NCBI RefSeq assembly: GCF_003234565.1
Contig: NZ_QKTU01000011.1
Coordinates: 1 to 64,000, forward strand
Direction of reading: 5' to 3'
DNA length: 64,000 bases
DNA from: Curtobacterium sp. MCBD17_013
GTDB taxonomy: Bacteria > Actinomycetota > Actinomycetes > Actinomycetales > Microbacteriaceae
This document shows positions 39,200 through 48,103 of the stretch, piece by piece (the first letter of the stretch is position 1; the number at the start of each line of letters is the position of its first letter). The position numbers and the translations under genes are program-made. The notes beneath the pieces are model-generated. The model was not told the origin of the DNA. It saw nothing but the letters and a program-made list of their open reading frames with translations, and searched no databases.

Positions 39200-40278
39200 G
39201 AGCGTGCCTCGAACGACAGCAGCAGGTACCGGCTCGCCGCCGCGGTGCGGTCCACCCGCGCCGCGCGGACGCGGAACCGGGCGGGGGAGCCGTCGTCGCG
39301 GACGAGTCGCACGTCGTGCGTGGCCGCGTCGTGGTCGACGCTCCGACGCGCGGCGGCGACGAACTCCTCGAAGGCGGGACGGTCCTCCGCGAGCGCGAGC
39401 GAGGCGATGTCGCCCTCGAACGGCTCGTGGAGCCCGAGCCGCCCCCAGCTCGGCGACGTCATGAACGTCGACGACTGGAGGCAGTCGACGGCGGCGTACG
39501 CGACGTCACCCGCGAGCGCGAAGTAGGCGCGGGCGAACTCCGCCGCGTCGACGATGTCGAGACCGGTCGTGCGGTACGTGCTCGGCTTCGGGACCTCCCG
39601 CGTGAACCCGTAGGCGTAGAACACGCCCGGCCGGTCGGGCAGGACGGTCGACGTGCCGACGAGAGCCAACTGCTTGCGGCCGGGGTTCGGCGTGTCCGGG
39701 CGGGTGACGGCACCGAAGGTGAGGAGCTGGTGCACCCCGTTCGCGGCCGCGAGCCCGGCGTCCACCGTCGTCTTCACGCGAGCACGCTCCTCGTACGGCA
39801 GGAGTCGCGTCAACCAGTCGCCGACCGGACCCCGGCTCGACTGGACCTCGTCCGGGGTGAACTCGTGCAACCGGTAGAGGTCGGCGTCCCACTGCGACGA
39901 GGTCGACCCGACGTTGTTGCCGGACGTGTCCACCGTCCACTGCCAGGCACCGATGAGCGGCGGCTCCGGCACGGGGTCGGCGGCCGAGACGAACACGCCG
40001 TACGCACCCGTCACGTGCGACCGGTCCGGCGTGATCACGGGCCGGGCGTCGACCTGGTACGCATCGCCCCCCAGATGCACGATGCGTCGCAGGGCCGCGC
40101 CCGACCCGATCACCTCGGACAGTGCGGGGAGCAGCACCTCGCGCGCGCGGCGGTCCAGGTTCCGCCGAGGGCTGACCCCGGCGTGCTCCTGGTCACCGAC
40201 CGCGAGCAGGGTCGTGACGGCACCGAAGTGATCGACGACGACCCACCGGCCGACGGGATCGACCTCGGTGTTCGCCAT
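39196..40278 (-). CDS. conserved actinobacterial protein, possibly PAS/GAF-like, in operon with fabI
   Basis: A 360-residue cytosolic protein without a recognised enzyme motif. The central part, GAWQWTVDTSGNNVGSTSSQ followed by WDADLYRLHEFTPDE, resembles the start of PAS sensory domains (W-x-W-D ... S ... LYRLHGF), and a second similar block lies near the C-terminus (RLVRDDGSPARFRVRAARV). I therefore read it as a tandem PAS-like/GAF-like protein; this is inference. GGAGG lies upstream of the ATG. It overlaps fabI by four bases, an unexpected partnership of a sensor-like protein with fatty-acid synthesis, and is divergent from the fabG-like gene. Confidence 0.65.
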   Translation of the reverse strand: MANTEVDPVGRWVVVDHFGAVTTLLAVGDQEHAGVSPRRNLDRRAREVLLPALSEVIGSGAALRRIVHLGGDAYQVDARPVITPDRSHVTGAYGVFVSAADPVPEPPLIGAWQWTVDTSGNNVGSTSSQWDADLYRLHEFTPDEVQSSRGPVGDWLTRLLPYEERARVKTTVDAGLAAANGVHQLLTFGAVTRPDTPNPGRKQLALVGTSTVLPDRPGVFYAYGFTREVPKPSTYRTTGLDIVDAAEFARAYFALAGDVAYAAVDCLQSSTFMTSPSWGRLGLHEPFEGDIASLALAEDRPAFEEFVAAARRSVDHDAATHDVRLVRDDGSPARFRVRAARVDRTAAASRYLLLSFEARS

Positions 40279-40420
40279 CCTGTGCCTCCGCGCTCGGGAT
40301 CCCGGGGCGGGCACGGCAGGGCCGGACCGAGCGCGTCCGCGCCCCAGAACGTCCAGCCTGAGCCGCTGTCCAGCGGCCATGCTCACGAGGCATCCGCCCC
40401 GCACGAACAGGACCGTAGCA

Positions 40421-40432
40421 GATAATCGACCC
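40421..40432 (+). promoter_or_regulatory. leaderless promoter of fabG-like gene
   Basis: GATAAT at 40421-40426 is a near-consensus -10 box and leaves exactly six bases (CGACCC) before the GTG at 40433. No ribosome site is present. Confidence 0.6.
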
Positions 40433-41143
40433 GTGCAGACCGACGTCGAACCGCTGTCCGTGATCGTGTTCGGGGCATCGCGGGGCATCGGCGCCGCGAC
40501 GGCCACGGCGTTCCTCGAGGCCGGCCATCGCGTCGTCGGCACGCACCGTGGTTCGGGCGTCCCGTCCGGTGTCGTCGGGGTCGAGGCCGACATGCGCGAC
40601 GAGGGATCCGTGGCGGACGCGGTGCGCACGGCGGTGGAGCACGGACGGCTCGACGTCGCGGTGGTCAACGCCGCCGTCGCACCGCAGGAGCTCCTGGTGC
40701 GGATGACCGCGGCGTCGATCCGCGAGGTGCTCGAGGTGAACCTGGTCGGGGCGATGCTCGCGACGAAACACGTGGCGAAGGCGATGAACCGGCAGCGGTC
40801 GGGCTCGATCGTGCTCGTGTCGTCCGAGAGCGCGCGCGTCGGCATCCCGGGCAGCAGCCACTACACGGCGTCGAAGGCCGCGCTCGAGGGTTTCATGCGG
40901 TCGGTCATGTGGGAGTACGGCCCGCGCGGCATCCGGATCAACGCCGTCGCACCGGGCCCGACCGAGACCGACATGCTCGCCCCGATGACGGACGAGCACC
41001 GTCGAGCCCTTCTCGAGCGGATCCCGCTCGGGCGGGTGGGGCGTCCCGACGAGATCGCGGACGTCATCCGGTGGGTGGCGCAGAGCACGTTCCTCAACGG
41101 AGCGGTCGTGCCCGTGACCGGCGGCGAGGGCTTCGGGGTCTGA
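40433..41143 (+). CDS. fabG: FabG-like 3-oxoacyl-[acyl-carrier-protein] reductase
   Basis: A 236-residue classical SDR with all motifs: VIVFGASRGIGAATATAFLE (TGxxxGIG variant), VVNAAVAP (NNAG position, here NAA), catalytic Ser in IVLVSSESARVGIPG, YTASKAALEGF (YxxxK) and INAVAPGPTETDML. It fits FabG, the NADPH-dependent ketoreductase of fatty-acid synthesis. The proximity to an InhA-like fabI supports that assignment (as in MabA-InhA). Start: GTG immediately six bases after GATAAT, in line with other leaderless genes here; the upstream extension in frame overlaps the PAS-like gene. A generic SDR cannot be excluded. Confidence 0.85.
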   Translation: MQTDVEPLSVIVFGASRGIGAATATAFLEAGHRVVGTHRGSGVPSGVVGVEADMRDEGSVADAVRTAVEHGRLDVAVVNAAVAPQELLVRMTAASIREVLEVNLVGAMLATKHVAKAMNRQRSGSIVLVSSESARVGIPGSSHYTASKAALEGFMRSVMWEYGPRGIRINAVAPGPTETDMLAPMTDEHRRALLERIPLGRVGRPDEIADVIRWVAQSTFLNGAVVPVTGGEGFGV

Positions 41144-41167
41144 CCCCGCACCCGACCACCGCGTGCG

Positions 41168-42013
41168 TCAGTCCGCCTGCTGGTGGGAAGCGCGATCCGG
41201 GTGGTCGTGCGAGGTCTGTCGCCGACCCTGCATCAGCTCCTTCGTCCGGAGCAGCCGGAGTGCCGTGACCAACACCAGGCCGCCGAGCAGGTTGAACAGC
41301 AGCGTGTACCCGAACCACCCCAGCCACTGTCCGTACGTGATGTCGACACCGCTCTGGATCGCGCCGAACACCAGCAGCGAGTCGAGGATCGAGTGGAACA
41401 GCTGGAGGCCCGCGAGCAGGAACCCGCCGGCCACGGCGGCGACGAGCTTGGCCGGATCGGAGTCCGTGCCCTGCTGCATCCGGGTCATCAGGGTGATGGT
41501 GCTGCCGCCGAGCACGGCCAGCACGACGCTCTGCAGGTCGAACGGGGCGTCGATGTAGTGGTGCGCGGCCTCGCTGAGCGTGGGGTGCCACTGGGGGAAC
41601 GCCTGGACGACGAGCCACATGAACACCCACCCGCCGACGAGGTTCGCGACGAGGGTGCCACCCCACAGCTTGAGGAGTTGCAGCAGGCTCCCCTCGCGCG
41701 CGACGACGGCCGCGACGGGCATGAGGAAGTTCTCGGTGAACAGCTCGCTGTGCGCGAGGTGCAGGGCGATGAACCCGATGCCGAACGCGAGTCCCGCGAG
41801 CAGGTGGCTCCCGGTCTCGGTCAGGACCGCGAGGTAGGCCATCACGCCGAGACCGACCTCGAGACCACCGAAGAACCCGGTGATGAGCACCGCCCGCACG
41901 GTCCGCTGCAGCCGTTCCGCGCCCTCCTCGATCGTCGCCTCGAAGGACTCGAGGAGTTCGTCCTCGACGGGCGCGTCGGTGGAGCCGAGTTCGCGGCGTC
42001 GATCGTCGGTCAT
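41168..42013 (-). CDS. formate/nitrite transporter (FNT) family channel
   Basis: A 281-residue membrane protein of the FNT family, pentameric channels for small monovalent anions such as formate, nitrite or hydrosulfide. A 45-residue charged N-terminus precedes the first helix (TVRAVLITGFFGGLEVGLGV). The helices FGIGFIALHLAHSELFTENF (the omega-loop/re-entrant region with the conserved HSELFTEN) and LWGGTLVANLVGGWVFMWLV are typical, resembling the YfdC branch more than FocA. The C-terminus is His/Gln/Asp-rich. TACCCT on the minus strand ends seven bases before the ATG (near-leaderless). It converges with the fabG-like gene. Confidence 0.9.
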   Translation of the reverse strand: MTDDRRRELGSTDAPVEDELLESFEATIEEGAERLQRTVRAVLITGFFGGLEVGLGVMAYLAVLTETGSHLLAGLAFGIGFIALHLAHSELFTENFLMPVAAVVAREGSLLQLLKLWGGTLVANLVGGWVFMWLVVQAFPQWHPTLSEAAHHYIDAPFDLQSVVLAVLGGSTITLMTRMQQGTDSDPAKLVAAVAGGFLLAGLQLFHSILDSLLVFGAIQSGVDITYGQWLGWFGYTLLFNLLGGLVLVTALRLLRTKELMQGRRQTSHDHPDRASHQQAD

Positions 42014-42082
42014 GCTCCGGAGGGTAGGCGGCCTCCCTGGTCGGACGGGACGGACCCCGGCGGCCACCGCTGAGCGGCCCGC

Positions 42083-42111
42083 TTGACACCGGATTTTGAG
42101 CGCTATAAATT
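42083..42111 (+). promoter_or_regulatory. ABC/GH31 operon promoter with 16-bp LacI-type operator
   Basis: TTGACA (42083-42088) is followed by TATAAA (42104-42109) or TAAATT (42106-42111, 17-base spacing). The site TTTTGAGCGCTATAAA at 42094-42109, centred on CG, overlaps the -10. A near-identical site, TTTGAAGCGGTATAAA, lies at the GH2 promoter (55431-55446). Confidence 0.7.
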
Positions 42112-42143
42112 GGCGCGCACGCCGCAATCAAGGGAGATGTCGC

Positions 42144-43421
42144 GTGTCCCGTCCTGTCTCAGTGAGCCGCCGGTCCTTCCTCGTCGGCTCCACCGCACTC
42201 GCTGCGCTCGGTCTCGCCGGCTGTGCCGCGCCCGGTGCCGGCGGCGGCACCACGCACCTCCGGTTCTACGAGCAGAAGCAAGAGGTCATCGCCTACTTCG
42301 ACACGCTGCTCCGCCAGTTCGAGCGGGAGCGGCCGGGCATCTCGGTGGTGCACGACTCCACCAACGTGATCGCCCCGCAGTTCGTGCGCGGTGCCCCGGC
42401 GGACGTCGGCTGTTTCAACGACAACCTCGAGCTCGCCCGGTACATCAAGCGCGGCGTGCTCAGCGACATGTCCGACCTGCCCTCGGCCCGGACCGTCCGC
42501 ACCGACATCCGCTCCCTGACGGACCAGTACGCGACGTACCCGGGCCGGACGAGCGTGCTGCCCTACTCCCTCGCGGCGGCCGGCGTCATCTACAACAAGA
42601 AGATCTTCGCCGACCACCACCTGCCGGTGCCCGAGACGTGGTCGCAGTTCGTCGACGTCTGCAAGGAGCTCAAGAAAGCCGGGATCACCCCGATCTACGC
42701 GACCGACAAGGACACGTGGACCCTGTGGCAGGGCCTGTTCGACTACGCGGTCGGCAGCCTCGTCGACACGGGACGGTTCTTCCGGCGGATGAAGGAACTC
42801 GGCACGGACGTCGGACCCGACTCCGAGGTCTCGTTCGAGAAGACCCTGGCGGTCCCGATGGAACGCGCCAAGACGATCTCGACGTACTTCAACCCCGACC
42901 ACGCCGTCCGCTCGTACGCCGACGGCAACCTGGCGTTCGGCAAGGGCCAGGTGGGGATGTACCTGCAGGGGCCGTGGGCCCTCGGGCAGATCGCGCTCGT
43001 CGACAAGCACCTGTCGGTCGGGACGTTCCCGCTGCCCGTCTCGGAGGACCCGGCGGACCGCAAGGCCCGGGTGAACATCGACCTCGGCCTCTACATCCCG
43101 ACCGCGACGGCACACCGCGAGGAAGCTCGCGAACTCGTCGAGTTCCTCATGCGTCCGTCGGTCATCGACGCCTACAACCAGGACAACCTGGCGTACTCGA
43201 CGCGGAAGGGCGCGCCCGCGCAGCAGGACGAGCGGGTGGCGGGCCTCCAGCCGTTCGTCGACCGGGCGGCGTTCTACCAGGGCGCGGGGACGTTCATGCC
43301 GAACTCGATCCCGCTCGGCAACTACCTGCAGTCCGCCACGCGGAGCGGGAACTTCGACGGCATGCTCCGCCAGCTCGACGCGGACTGGCGGCGCCTCGCC
43401 GGACGGGACGCGCTCGTATGA
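42144..43421 (+). CDS. sugar ABC transporter substrate-binding lipoprotein
   Basis: A 425-residue solute-binding lipoprotein. The signal sequence has a Tat-like SRRSFLVG followed by a lipobox (LGLAGC), so it may be exported folded. The mature domain starts HLRFYEQKQEVIAYFDTLLRQFER (typical family-1 binding protein) and includes VLPYSLAAAGVIYNKKIFAD. GTG start with GGGAG seven bases upstream; the frame upstream is not preserved. It heads an operon with two permeases and GH31 (42144-47836). There is no regulator gene nearby; the operator in its promoter matches the one at the GH2/LacI divergent pair 13 kb away. Confidence 0.92.
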   Translation: MSRPVSVSRRSFLVGSTALAALGLAGCAAPGAGGGTTHLRFYEQKQEVIAYFDTLLRQFERERPGISVVHDSTNVIAPQFVRGAPADVGCFNDNLELARYIKRGVLSDMSDLPSARTVRTDIRSLTDQYATYPGRTSVLPYSLAAAGVIYNKKIFADHHLPVPETWSQFVDVCKELKKAGITPIYATDKDTWTLWQGLFDYAVGSLVDTGRFFRRMKELGTDVGPDSEVSFEKTLAVPMERAKTISTYFNPDHAVRSYADGNLAFGKGQVGMYLQGPWALGQIALVDKHLSVGTFPLPVSEDPADRKARVNIDLGLYIPTATAHREEARELVEFLMRPSVIDAYNQDNLAYSTRKGAPAQQDERVAGLQPFVDRAAFYQGAGTFMPNSIPLGNYLQSATRSGNFDGMLRQLDADWRRLAGRDALV

Positions 43422-43462
43422 CCCCCATGACGATGTCCGACCTCGACGAGGAGCGATCGTGA
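43418..43462 (+). CDS. 14-codon mini-ORF bridging binding protein and permease
   Basis: ATG-ACC...TGA encodes MTPMTMSDLDEERS. Its ATG overlaps the binding-protein stop (ATGA) and its TGA overlaps the permease GTG (GTGA). It also carries the AGGAG ribosome site of the permease. It could keep ribosomes on the message between the two genes, or be chance; no such peptide is known to me. Confidence 0.35.
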   Translation: MTPMTMSDLDEERS

Positions 43463-44394
43463 CCCTGCAAGCACCCCTGTCGGACCGAACCGCCGATGAA
43501 CTGCCGCCGAGACCGACGACCCGGCCCGCTCGGCGGCGGCGCGTCGACCCGATCTACGCCCTGTTCCTGTTCCCGGCGCTCGCGCTGTTCACCGCGTTCG
43601 TCGTGGTGCCCGCCGTGATCGGCATCTTCTACAGCTTCACGAACTACGTCGGGTACGGCCGGTGGTCCTTCCTGGGGCTGCGGAACTACACGACGCTGTT
43701 CACGGATCCGAACATCATCGCCTCGTACGGCTTCACGCTCGGGTTCGCGGCGGTCACGGTCGTCGTCGCGCAGGTGATCGCCCTGGCGCTCGCCGTGGCG
43801 CTGTCGCGGCGGATCCGGTTCGCGGCGCCGCTGCGGAGCGTGTTCGTCATCCCGATGGTGATCTCCGGGATCGTCGTCGCGTACGTGTTCAACTACCTGT
43901 TCTCGAACTCGCTGCCGGCCCTCGCCACCGCGGTGGGGTTCCACCCGCTCGAGCAGAGCATCCTCGGCAACCCGGACCTCGCGTGGCTCGCCATCGTGAT
44001 CGTGTCCGCCTGGCAGACGATCCCCGGAGCCCTGCTCGTGTACACCGCCGGTCTCACGGCGATCTCGGACGACCTGTACGAGGCGAGCGCGCTCGACGGC
44101 GCCAGCTCCTGGAAGCAGTTCCGCTCCATCACGCTGCCGCTCATCGCCGGGTTCATCGTCATCAACACGGTGCTCGGCGTGAAGGGCTACCTCGGCGCCT
44201 ACGACGTCATCGTCGGTCTGACGAACGGTGGCCCCGGCACCGCGACCAGCAGCGTCGCCATGACGATCTTCGGCGGCTTCACGGGCGGCGACTACGCGTA
44301 CCAGATGGCCAACGCCACGGTGTTCTTCATCGTCACCGTCGTGATCTCCGTCGCCCAGCTCCTCGTCACCCGCGGAAGGACCATCCGACTGTGA
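43459..44394 (+). CDS. sugar ABC transporter permease (MalF-like)
   Basis: A 311-residue permease with six predicted helices. The first helix is YALFLFPALALFTAFVVVP, preceded by a basic N-terminus (PARRRRVDP). The EAA loop reads ISDDLYEASALDGASSWKQF (about residues 200-220), and YDVIVGLTNGGPGTATSSVA is the CUT1-type segment after it. The GTG has AGGAG seven bases upstream, inside the mini-ORF. It forms the channel with the next gene. Confidence 0.94.
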   Translation: MTLQAPLSDRTADELPPRPTTRPARRRRVDPIYALFLFPALALFTAFVVVPAVIGIFYSFTNYVGYGRWSFLGLRNYTTLFTDPNIIASYGFTLGFAAVTVVVAQVIALALAVALSRRIRFAAPLRSVFVIPMVISGIVVAYVFNYLFSNSLPALATAVGFHPLEQSILGNPDLAWLAIVIVSAWQTIPGALLVYTAGLTAISDDLYEASALDGASSWKQFRSITLPLIAGFIVINTVLGVKGYLGAYDVIVGLTNGGPGTATSSVAMTIFGGFTGGDYAYQMANATVFFIVTVVISVAQLLVTRGRTIRL

Positions 44395-45293
44395 CCTCTG
44401 TCGACCTCCACCACGACCAGATGGCCGGCTCCAGCGCCGGCCGCCCCACCACCACGCGTCGGCGTCGTCGGCTCGGTCGCACGAACTGGCCGCTGACCGT
44501 CCTGCTCATCCTGGCGTCGCTGACGGTGCTCGCCCCGCTGTGGGTCACGCTGTCGATGGCGTTCAAGACGAGTGCGCAGTCGGTGGACGGGAACGCGTTC
44601 TCGTTCCCGGCGCCGTTCAACCCCGCGAGCTTCGTGCAGGCATGGCGGCTCACGCACTTCCCGGTGTCGTTCGGCCTGTCGCTCGGCGTCGCCGCGATCA
44701 CGGTCGTCCTGACGCTGTTCCTCAGCTCGCTCGCCGCGTTCGCGATCGCCCGCAACTGGGACAAGCGGATCTACCGCTGGTCGCTGTACTACCTGCTCGC
44801 CGCGCTGTTCCTGCCGTTCCCGGTGGTCGCCCTGCCGCAGATCCAGCTCACGGCGTTGACCGGCCTCGACAACCCCGTCGGCGTCGGCATCCTGCACGCG
44901 ATGTTCCAACTGTCGTTCAGCGTGCTGCTCTACTCGGCGTACCTCCGCTCGCTGCCGATCGAACTCGAGGAGAGCGCCCGCATCGACGGCGCGACGACGT
45001 GGCAGATCTTCTGGCGCATCGTGCTGCCGCTGCTCGGTCCGATGAACGCCACGGTCGGCATCTTCGCGTTCCTGGCGTCGTGGAACGACTTCATGATGCC
45101 GTCGCTCATCACCGCGGACCCGAGCCTGCAGACCCTGCCGGTCGTGCAGAACATCTTCCAGAGCCAGTTCGGCACGAACTACAACGTCGCGTTCGCCTCG
45201 TACCTCATGGCCATGGCGCCGACGATCGTCGTGTACCTGTTCGCCCAGCGCTGGGTGATCAGCGGCGTGACGCAGGGCGCCGTCAAGCACTGA
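44391..45293 (+). CDS. sugar ABC transporter permease (MalG-like)
   Basis: A 300-residue permease with six predicted helices. A hydrophilic, Arg-rich 30-residue N-terminus leads into the first helix (LTVLLILASLTVLAPLWVTL). The EAA loop is LPIELEESARIDGATTWQIF. The C-terminus ends FAQRWVISGVTQGAVKH, the MalG-type pattern. The GTG start overlaps the previous stop (GTGA); the longer frame upstream is the shadow of the first permease. The cognate ATPase is not in the operon and is presumably shared. Confidence 0.94.
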   Translation: MTSVDLHHDQMAGSSAGRPTTTRRRRRLGRTNWPLTVLLILASLTVLAPLWVTLSMAFKTSAQSVDGNAFSFPAPFNPASFVQAWRLTHFPVSFGLSLGVAAITVVLTLFLSSLAAFAIARNWDKRIYRWSLYYLLAALFLPFPVVALPQIQLTALTGLDNPVGVGILHAMFQLSFSVLLYSAYLRSLPIELEESARIDGATTWQIFWRIVLPLLGPMNATVGIFAFLASWNDFMMPSLITADPSLQTLPVVQNIFQSQFGTNYNVAFASYLMAMAPTIVVYLFAQRWVISGVTQGAVKH

Positions 45294-45397
45294 CCGACGC
45301 GCGCCGTCGAGCACCGACCGGCGGGTTCCGCCCGGGAGGCCCACCCCACCGCACACGGGTACCGTCACGCCCGACCACCCCACCGACCTGGAGGACC

Positions 45398-47836
45398 ATG
45401 TCCGACTCCGTCACGCAGCCCACGCCCGACGCCACTCCGACCGCGCTGCCCGTCATCCGGCCGCTGCCCGGTGCCGCGCCGCGGGCGCGCGACGACCAGC
45501 AGGTCCACGGCGACGGCTGGCGCATCACGGTGCTCACCGACGGGCTGTTCCGCGTCGAACGGTCGACTGACGGCGGGTTCGAGGACCGGGCCTCCACGTT
45601 CGCGATCCGCCGCGACCTGCCGGCGGTGCCGTTCGACGTCGAGCGGTCCGGCCGGGGCGTCGTCCTGACGACGGCCCGGGCACGGCTGCGGTACGACGGC
45701 GGCCCGTTCTCGGCGAGCGGGCTGCTCGTCGAGATGATCGGCGCGGACACCGGCCGGTGGCGGTACGGCGAGCCGACGCGGGACCTCGGCGGGACGGCGC
45801 GGACGCTCGACGACGTCGACGGCCGGACGGACCTCGAGAGCGGTGTCGTCGCGCCCGACGGCATCGCGGTGGTCGACGACGCCACCTCGTTCCTGTTCGA
45901 GGACGACGGCTGGGTCGGCGTGCGTGGCGCCGATCGCGAGGACCTCTACGTGTTCGCGTACGGCCGCGACTACCCGGCCGCCGTCTCGGCGCTGTACGCG
46001 GTCTCGGGACCGCCGACGCGCCTCCCGCGATGGGCACTCGGCAACTGGTGGAGCCGGTACCACCCGTACACGGCGGACAGCTACCTGGCGCTCATGGACC
46101 GGTTCGACGACGAGGGCGTCCCGTTCTCCGTCGCCGTGATCGACATGGACTGGCACCGCGTCGACTCCGTGCCGTCGCGGTTCGGGAACGGGTGGACCGG
46201 CTACTCGTGGGAGCGCTCGCTGTTCCCCGACCCCGAGGGGTTCCTCACCGCCCTGCACGAGCGCGGCATGCGGACGACCCTCAACCTGCACCCCGCCGAC
46301 GGCGTCCGGGCGTTCGAGGACGCCTACCCGACGATGGCGCGGGCGCTCGGGGTCGACCCGGAGACGGAGCGCCCGCTGCCCTTCGCGCCGACGGACCGCG
46401 CGTTCCTCGAGTCGTACTTCCGCGACCTGCACGACCCGCTCGAGGACCAGGGCGTCGACTTCTGGTGGATCGACTGGCAGCAGGGGCGCACCTCCGACCT
46501 GCCGGGGGTCGACCCGCTCTGGGTGCTCAACCACTTCCACCACCTCGACGCCGCCCGGAACGGCGGCCCGGGGATGACCTTCTCGCGGTACGCGGGGCCC
46601 GGCAGCCACCGGTACGCCGTCGGGTTCTCGGGCGACGCGGTCGTGTCGTGGGCGTCGCTGGCGTTCCAGCCCGAGTTCACGGCGACCGCCGCCAACATCG
46701 GCTACGCGTGGTGGAGCCACGACATCGGCGGGCACACCCGCGGCGTGCGCGACGACGAGCTGGCGACGCGCTGGGTGCAGTTCGGGGTGTTCTCGCCGAT
46801 CATGCGGCTGCACTCCGCCAACAACCCGTTCATCCGCAAGGAGCCGTGGTCGTTCCCGCCGGAGCACCGCGCCGCCATGGACGACGCCCTCCGGTTCCGT
46901 CACCGGATGGTGCCCTACCTGCACACGATGAACCACGCGGCGGCGGCCGGCACCCCGCTCGTCCGGCCGATGTACCACCTCGAGCCGCGCCGGAGCGAGG
47001 CCTACCGCGTCCCGAACGAGTACGCGTTCGGCTCCGAGCTGCTCGTCGCGCCGATCACCGAGCCGCGCGATCCGGCCTCGCTGCTCGGGAGCGTCCGAGC
47101 CTGGCTGCCCGCCGGGACCTGGACCGACGTGCTCACCGGGACGGTCTACCGCGGCGACCGGAGCCTCGCGTTCCACCGGCCGAGCGCGTCGATCCCCGTG
47201 CTCCTGCGGGCCGGCGGGATCCTGCCGCTCGACGCGGGTCCCGACCTCGACGCGACCCGGAACCCGAGCGAGCTCGAGGTGCTCGTCGCGCCGGCGGCCT
47301 CCGGGACGTTCGTGCTGGCGGAGGACGCCGAGGACGACGACGCGGGCGCTGCCGCCGCCGGTCCGGCCGTCCGGACCGAGCTCGCCTGGGACCTCCCGAC
47401 CCGCACGTTCCGCATCGGACCCGCGGAGGGCCGGGGCGACCTGGTCCCGCCCGTCCGGACGTGGATCCTCACCGTCCTCGCCGCCCTGCCGGACGGACCG
47501 GTGACCGTCGACGGCGCCGAGGTCGCGGTCACCGGGGTCGACGGGCGCTGGAGCGTGACCGCGACCGTCCCGTCCGACGTCGGTGCCGTCGTCCGCATCG
47601 CGGGGGAGGTCCGGGTCGGCCCCGACCGACGCGCCGCGGCCCGCACCGTGCTCGCCGACGCGCAGATGGGCAACCCCGAGAAGCTCGAGGCGTGGGAGAT
47701 CGTCGCCGCTGACCGACCCGTCGTGGACCGGCTCGCGGAGCTCGACGCCGTGGCGCTGCCGCAGGCGGTCCGGGCCGCGCTCACCGAGTTGCTCGGGGCG
47801 GTGGTCGGGGAGGTTCCGCCGGGCGATGTGTCCTGA
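45398..47836 (+). CDS. GH31 family alpha-glycosidase
   Basis: An 812-residue cytosolic enzyme of family GH31 (alpha-glucosidase, alpha-xylosidase and relatives). After an N-terminal beta-sandwich (to about residue 200), the catalytic barrel begins RLPRWALGNWWSRYHPYTAD. The nucleophile region is DFWWIDWQQG (Asp359), slightly different from the WIDMNE of many members, and the acid/base Asp is in FSGDAVVSW (Asp413). WWSHDIGGHTRG and FSPIMRLHSANNP are further family segments, and beta domains with an acidic Ala-rich linker (EDAEDDDAGAAAAG) follow. GGAGG precedes the ATG. Located about 100 bases after the permease, it probably cleaves the imported alpha-linked oligosaccharide. The linkage cannot be read. 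Confidence 0.92.
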   Translation: MSDSVTQPTPDATPTALPVIRPLPGAAPRARDDQQVHGDGWRITVLTDGLFRVERSTDGGFEDRASTFAIRRDLPAVPFDVERSGRGVVLTTARARLRYDGGPFSASGLLVEMIGADTGRWRYGEPTRDLGGTARTLDDVDGRTDLESGVVAPDGIAVVDDATSFLFEDDGWVGVRGADREDLYVFAYGRDYPAAVSALYAVSGPPTRLPRWALGNWWSRYHPYTADSYLALMDRFDDEGVPFSVAVIDMDWHRVDSVPSRFGNGWTGYSWERSLFPDPEGFLTALHERGMRTTLNLHPADGVRAFEDAYPTMARALGVDPETERPLPFAPTDRAFLESYFRDLHDPLEDQGVDFWWIDWQQGRTSDLPGVDPLWVLNHFHHLDAARNGGPGMTFSRYAGPGSHRYAVGFSGDAVVSWASLAFQPEFTATAANIGYAWWSHDIGGHTRGVRDDELATRWVQFGVFSPIMRLHSANNPFIRKEPWSFPPEHRAAMDDALRFRHRMVPYLHTMNHAAAAGTPLVRPMYHLEPRRSEAYRVPNEYAFGSELLVAPITEPRDPASLLGSVRAWLPAGTWTDVLTGTVYRGDRSLAFHRPSASIPVLLRAGGILPLDAGPDLDATRNPSELEVLVAPAASGTFVLAEDAEDDDAGAAAAGPAVRTELAWDLPTRTFRIGPAEGRGDLVPPVRTWILTVLAALPDGPVTVDGAEVAVTGVDGRWSVTATVPSDVGAVVRIAGEVRVGPDRRAAARTVLADAQMGNPEKLEAWEIVAADRPVVDRLAELDAVALPQAVRAALTELLGAVVGEVPPGDVS

Positions 47837-48103
47837 GCGAGCTCCGTTGTTCTGGAGGCCGGCCGGCTCGCGGGTACCGCTGACTTCACTGCGAGAGGTC
47901 GCGGAGTCCCTACGTGAGACCGCCTGCGCCCCGGTCGGCGCGGGGAGTCCGGGCCGGCGGGCGGCCCAGCGGGAAGTTCGCTGGACGACCGGCTTGCGGG
48001 ACGAAGCAGCACCAGTCGTAGCCTGAGCACCCCTGGGCTGGTAGCGGGGTGGATGTGTCGCGTAGACTTACGTCAGACAAAACTCTATTGTCGCGGAGGG
48101 ACG
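47837..48103. other. noncoding gap before toxin-antitoxin pair
   Basis: No supported gene. The last 45 bases are AT-richer than the surroundings and hold an inverted repeat GACAA-N7-TTGTC at 48076-48092, a candidate operator for the ribbon-helix-helix protein encoded downstream. Confidence 0.4.
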
